Under the pieces are notes generated by a model, which saw nothing but the letters and a program-made list of their open reading frames with translations, was not told the origin of the DNA and searched no databases. From Halorarius halobius (GTDB lineage Archaea > Halobacteriota > Halobacteria > Halobacteriales > Haloarculaceae), in assembly GCF_024298865.1 (NCBI RefSeq), contig NZ_CP101161.1, forward strand, positions 1,013,227 to 1,077,226: a stretch of 64,000 nucleotides of DNA, in the 5' to 3' direction. Each line of letters begins with the position of its first letter. Positions within the stretch are counted from its first letter, which is position 1. The translations under genes and the position numbers were made by a program. Positions 60,985-64,000 of the stretch are shown here, piece by piece.

Positions 60985-62313
60985 CTACCGCGCGCTCGCC
61001 ACCAGCGAGCGCGCCGCTTCGAACAGTTCTTCCGCCCGCCGCTCGTCGCGAGCCTCGGCCGTGACCCGGACGAGCGGCTGGGTACCGCTGGCCCGCAGGA
61101 GGAACCAGCCGCCGTCGACGCCGACCCGGACGCCGTCGAGCGTCGCCACGTCGTCGTACTCCGCGTCGACGGCTTCGCGAACCCGCTCCATCACCGCCGC
61201 CTTCTCGTCGGTCTCGACGCTGTCGCGGCGGATGGGGTAGTCGGGCACGTCCGCCAGCCGCTCGGTGAGCGGCCGCTCGCTCGCCAGTTCGACCAGTTTG
61301 CAGGCCGCGTACGGGCCGTCGGGACACAGCGTCTCGCCGGGCCATATCCACGCGCCCGACGGCTCGCCGCCGAACGCCACGCCCGGGTCGGTGGCCGCCT
61401 CCGCGACGTAGACGTCCCCGACGCGGGTGCGCTCAACGTCGATGCCCCGCTCGGCGAGGTAGTCCTCGACGGCGAGGCTGGTGTCGACGGGCACCGCCAC
61501 GCGGTCGCCCTCGCTGGCGGCCTCCCCGGCGAACAGCGCCAGCGTCGCGTCGCCCGAGAGGAACGTGCCGTCGGCCGCGACGGCGCGGGCCCGGTCGGCG
61601 TCGCCGTCGTGTGCGATACCCACCTCGGCGTCGGACTCGCGGACGAGCGCCGCCAGCGACGCGCAGTTCTCGGCGGTCGGCTCGGAGGGCCGGCCCGGGA
61701 ACGTGCCGTCCGGCTGGGCGTTCAGCGTCTCGACCGAACAGCCGAGTTCGGTCAGCGCGTCGACGGTGACGCCGCCGGCGCCGTTGCCGAGGTCGACGAC
61801 CACGTCGGGCGCACCCGAGAGGTCGGTCGCCGCGACCAGTCGCTCGACGTGGTCGGGCGCGGCGTCCCACTCCGTGCGGGTGCCGAGGCCGTCCCACGCC
61901 CGGAGGTCGAACGCCGCTTCGCGCAGGCGGCGCTCGATTTCGGCACGGAGGTCGGCGTCGTACGCCTGTCCCGAGGGTTGCCACAGTTTGATGCCGTTGT
62001 CGGGCGCGGGGTTGTGGCTCGCCGTCACGGAGACGCCCGCGCCAGCGTCCCCCCACGCGACCGCGCGGGCGACCGTGGGCGTGGCCGCGACGCCGAGGTC
62101 CACCACGTCCGCGCCGGTCTCGCGCAGGCCCGCCGCGAGCGCGTCGACTAGCAGTTCGCCCGACTCGCGGGGGTCGCGCCCGACGACGACGCGCCCCTCA
62201 GCATCCCGTGCCGCGAGGTCGCTCCCGACCGCCCGCCCCACGTCGAGCGCGAGGTCCGCGGTGACCGTCTCCCCCACGGGCCCCCTGATGCCGCTTGTGC
62301 CGAACATACCCAT
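60985..62313 (-). CDS. glmM: phosphoglucosamine mutase-type phosphohexomutase
   Basis: A 442-residue alpha-D-phosphohexomutase. FGTSGIRG starts the protein. The phosphoserine loop is VSVTASHNPAPDNG (Ser about 99), the metal loop is HDGDADR, the sugar-binding loop is GGEPSGAWIW, and the phosphate-binding loop is RASGTQPLVRV. Archaeal relatives interconvert phosphoglucosamine, phosphomannose or phosphoglucose, feeding UDP-GlcNAc and glycan synthesis. Specificity is not certain. In-frame ATG 62307 is an alternative start. Confidence 0.9.
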   Translation of the reverse strand: MGMFGTSGIRGPVGETVTADLALDVGRAVGSDLAARDAEGRVVVGRDPRESGELLVDALAAGLRETGADVVDLGVAATPTVARAVAWGDAGAGVSVTASHNPAPDNGIKLWQPSGQAYDADLRAEIERRLREAAFDLRAWDGLGTRTEWDAAPDHVERLVAATDLSGAPDVVVDLGNGAGGVTVDALTELGCSVETLNAQPDGTFPGRPSEPTAENCASLAALVRESDAEVGIAHDGDADRARAVAADGTFLSGDATLALFAGEAASEGDRVAVPVDTSLAVEDYLAERGIDVERTRVGDVYVAEAATDPGVAFGGEPSGAWIWPGETLCPDGPYAACKLVELASERPLTERLADVPDYPIRRDSVETDEKAAVMERVREAVDAEYDDVATLDGVRVGVDGGWFLLRASGTQPLVRVTAEARDERRAEELFEAARSLVASAR

Positions 62314-62335
62314 CGCTCGCTCGGCGGGTGGAAAG

Positions 62336-62470
62336 TTACCCGGGTTCTACCCGCGGGGCGTGGAACCCGCCGTCCCGTGCGAGCCAGTCGGCGTAGCGGT
62401 CGGCCACGCGGCCGGCGTTCACCGCACCGGCGAACGTGCTGTCCGGTGGGGCGACGACGGCGACGGTCAC
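62336..62470 (-). CDS. short uncharacterised protein coupled to a zinc protein
   Basis: A 44-residue frame starting at GTG 62470, overlapping the TGA of the upstream zinc-protein gene (GTGA). It encodes TVAVVAPPDSTFAGAVNAGR and later DWLARDGGFHAPRVEPG. Codon use is typical of genes here and the overlap implies coupling, but there is no family match to support it. Confidence 0.45.
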   Translation of the reverse strand: MTVAVVAPPDSTFAGAVNAGRVADRYADWLARDGGFHAPRVEPG

Positions 62471-62631
62471 GTCGGCTCCCACACACAGCAGGTCCCGGTC
62501 GTCAGCGCCTCGCGGTCGACGTACTGGTCGAGACACGCCCAGTTGCAGAACGCGAGACGGTCGCCGTCGTACTCGACGTAGACTGGGTCGTGGCGCTCGG
62601 CCGCGTGGCCGCAGAACGCACAGTCTGTCAT
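62467..62631 (-). CDS. small TRASH/MYM-like zinc-finger protein
   Basis: A 54-residue protein beginning MTDCAFCGHAAERHDPVYVE. It has a CxxC (Cys 4 and 7) and a later FCNWACLDQYV, i.e. a treble-clef-like C-x2-C / C-x3-C site of the TRASH or MYM type. It ends TGTCCVWEPT. Such proteins are widespread, metal-binding and uncharacterised in haloarchaea. Divergent from rpiA, with 86 bp between starts. Confidence 0.75.
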   Translation of the reverse strand: MTDCAFCGHAAERHDPVYVEYDGDRLAFCNWACLDQYVDREALTTGTCCVWEPT

Positions 62632-62717
62632 GCCCCGACGTACGCGCTCTGGTCACAAGAGCAGTCGCCCGCATCGAGGGGCGCGGGTTTTTGTCCCCGC
62701 CTGCCCGACCCCCGAGC

Positions 62718-63422
62718 ATGAAGCAGGACGGCGGCACCGAGGCGGCGAAACGCAAAGCGGGGCGGGTCGCGGCCGACCGCGTCACCGACGGGACAGTCGT
62801 GGGACTGGGCACCGGGTCGACCGCGGCCCACGCCATCCGCGCGCTCGGTGAGGCCGTCGACGCCGGCCTCGACGTCGAGGGCATCCCGACCTCCTACCAG
62901 TCGCGGCGCCTCGCCCGCGAGGCCGGCATCCCGCTGACGACGCTGGAGGAGGCCACGCCCGACGTGGCAATCGACGGCGCCGACGAGGTGGCTGGGTTCG
63001 ACCTCGTGAAGGGTGGCGGCGCGGCCCACGCCCGCGAAAAGTACGTCGACGCGGCCGCCGCCGAGTTGCTGGTCGTCGCGGACCCCTCGAAACTGGCCGA
63101 CCGGCTCTCGCATCCGGTGCCGGTCGAGGTGTTGCCGGACGCCGCGCCGGTGGTCGCCGAGCGGCTCCGCGCGCTCGGTGGCGACCCCGACCTGCGGGCG
63201 GCCGAGCGGAAGGACGGCCCCGTCGTCACCGACAACGGCAACCTCGTGCTCGACTGTGCGTTCGGGCCCATCGACGACCCCGCGGCGCTGGCGGGCGACC
63301 TCTCGGCGGTGCCGGGGGCCGTCGAACACGGGCTGTTCGTGGGGCTTGCCGACGCCGTGTTCGTGGGACGCGACGACGGCGTCGAGGTCCACGAGGCCGA
63401 ACGCAGTGAGGCCTCGGAATGA
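62718..63422 (+). CDS. rpiA: ribose-5-phosphate isomerase A
   Basis: A 234-residue RpiA that interconverts ribose 5-phosphate and ribulose 5-phosphate. Phosphate-binding GLGTGSTAAHAIRAL, active-site DGADEVAGFDLVKGGGAAH (Asp, Glu and Lys of the family) and KLADRLSHPVPVEVLP are present. DNGNLVLDCAFGPI follows. In haloarchaea, which have an incomplete oxidative pentose pathway, it serves nucleotide and PRPP synthesis. Full length with a short acidic C-terminal tail. Confidence 0.96.
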   Translation: MKQDGGTEAAKRKAGRVAADRVTDGTVVGLGTGSTAAHAIRALGEAVDAGLDVEGIPTSYQSRRLAREAGIPLTTLEEATPDVAIDGADEVAGFDLVKGGGAAHAREKYVDAAAAELLVVADPSKLADRLSHPVPVEVLPDAAPVVAERLRALGGDPDLRAAERKDGPVVTDNGNLVLDCAFGPIDDPAALAGDLSAVPGAVEHGLFVGLADAVFVGRDDGVEVHEAERSEASE

Positions 63423-63433
63423 GCGAGCGGGGC

Positions 63434-63483
63434 GAGGTTCGACCGGAGGGGGAACCTCGGATGCGAACGGGCCGAAGGCCCGT
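63434..63483. repeat. paired short hairpins 3' of rpiA
   Basis: gaggttc (63434-63440) pairs with gaacctc (63452-63458). Acgggcc (63467-63473) pairs with ggcccgt (63477-63483) across a 3-base loop. They occupy the 150-bp gap between convergent rpiA and the DUF1931 gene, and may terminate transcription. The rest of the gap shows nothing else. Confidence 0.6.
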
Positions 63484-63572
63484 GAGCGGAGCGACGCCGC
63501 GGGTGCGCCGGAGCGCCGGCTGTCGCTGGTGGGTGGCGTCGAAAGAAAGCGGGAATCGGGGACTGACCCGAG

Positions 63573-63740
63573 TTACAGGTCGCGCGGCTGGACCGTCTTC
63601 CGGTCGTTCTCCTGGGCACGCCGGGCGGCGTCCTCGAGCAGCTCGTCGACCTCGTCGTCGAGCGCGTCGTAGAAGTCGGACGCAACGTTCATGTCATCGA
63701 GCGCTTCCTTCACAGCGGCCTTGACGATCAGGTCTGCCAT
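63573..63740 (-). CDS. DUF1931 histone-fold protein
   Basis: A 55-residue protein, MADLIVKAAVKEALDDMNVA and on to ENDRKTVQPRDL. It is the short DUF1931 family of haloarchaea, related to archaeal histone folds. The C-terminal RRAQENDRKTVQPRDL matches the histone-fold end. A TATA box (minus strand catataaa, 63765-63772) is 25 bp upstream, giving leaderless mRNA and probably strong expression. DNA-binding or chaperone role unproved. Confidence 0.88.
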   Translation of the reverse strand: MADLIVKAAVKEALDDMNVASDFYDALDDEVDELLEDAARRAQENDRKTVQPRDL

Positions 63741-63764
63741 ACGAGCCGATGTTGCTGGGGGTCC

Positions 63765-63772
63765 TTTATATG
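63765..63772 (-). promoter_or_regulatory. TATA box of the DUF1931 gene
   Basis: The plus strand tttatatg reads catataaa on the minus strand, 25-32 bp before ATG 63740. It is among the best TATA matches in the window. Confidence 0.7.
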
Positions 63773-63936
63773 GTTTCCCATTCTACGGCGCTCTCGCCGC
63801 TTCTCGCGCCCGTTCTCCGTGTAGAACGGGGAAGGATTCGCCGGTGCTGGGCGCCGACGCTTCCGGTTTCTCCGCTGACAGCATCGACCGTGAGCAAATC
63901 CGGACGGCTTTGTGCTCGCGCGCGCTCCCGTCGGGT

Positions 63937-64000
63937 ATGCGCGACATCCTCGAACGGGTGGCGGCCGGCGACCTCTCGCCGGCGGCCGCCGAGGCGGAAC
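63937..64000 (+). CDS. larB: N-terminus of a probable LarB protein (truncated by window end)
   Basis: The last 64 bases encode MRDILERVAAGDLSPAAAEA before the window ends. This matches the usual N-terminal helix pair of LarB (pyridinium biscarboxylate mononucleotide synthase, formerly PurE-like), which precedes the catalytic domain. LarE is encoded 14 kb away, so the call is plausible. Twenty residues are too few for certainty; other proteins share a GDLS-AEAA pattern, including the C-terminus of Hjc in this window. Confidence 0.45.
   Translation, partial: MRDILERVAAGDLSPAAAEAE

Noticed and set aside
1..64000. tRNA, rRNA or insertion-sequence genes
   Set aside because: I looked for cloverleaf-type segments, rRNA signatures and transposase motifs and saw none. 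A covariance-model scan was not possible here.

Overview
This is chromosomal DNA of a haloarchaeon (class Halobacteria). GC content is very high, the encoded proteins are strongly acidic, and genes are dense with many ATGA/GTGA/TAATG overlaps. Many starts lie about 25-30 bp after a TATA-like box, as expected for leaderless transcripts. Marker genes include TBP, PCNA, PolD large subunit with an intein, Orc1/Cdc6, PriL, twin TatC proteins, Tat-lipoproteins and the haloarchaeal DUF1931 histone-fold protein. I saw no tRNA, rRNA, CRISPR array or insertion sequence. Family names come from motif recognition by eye; no database search was run.

Layout. 1-1.6 kb: a C-terminal gene fragment and a tandem pair of related membrane proteins. 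1.9-7.6 kb: pcn, rfcC and two divergent tatC genes. 7.6-12.9 kb: an RHH regulator overlapping a queuosine/archaeosine-precursor transporter, a lipoprotein, two RNA methyltransferases, tbp and hisG. 12.9-20.3 kb: an M48-like protein without its zinc site, dadD, a surface protein, ahcY, hjc and a SWIM protein. 20.3-31.2 kb: priL, an XPD-like helicase, an APC permease with TrkA, a Bat-type regulator and a minisatellite. 31.2-38.2 kb: the replication origin block. 38.2-47.1 kb: an orphan peptide-binding lipoprotein, a PPC protein, polC with its intein and a second Orc/Cdc6. 47.2-58 kb: a MutS-like ATPase, larE, lipA and a complete 2-oxoacid dehydrogenase operon (E1a, E1b, E2, E3). 58-64 kb: pheA, a DCC protein, two cupins, glmM, small zinc proteins, rpiA, a DUF1931 histone-fold protein and the start of a probable larB.

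The most interesting region is the origin (about 34.6-38.1 kb). A gene-free 1.6 kb tract lies between the divergent oapABC operon and orc1. Two near-perfect origin recognition boxes face outward in inverted orientation. Between them is an AT-rich core centred on a 53-bp interrupted palindrome. A cluster of CTAG tetranucleotides, a 20-bp G-rich tandem array and a 17-bp tandem duplication are nearby. One further box sits against the orc1 start codon and another lies 3' of orc1. Many replication and recombination genes (pcn, rfcC, hjc, priL, XPD-like helicase, polC, second orc, MutS-like) lie within about 35 kb of this origin.

Other linked sets are the SAH/5'-deoxyadenosine salvage pair (dadD, ahcY), lipoate synthesis beside a lipoate-dependent complex, and larE with a probable larB for nickel-pincer cofactor synthesis.
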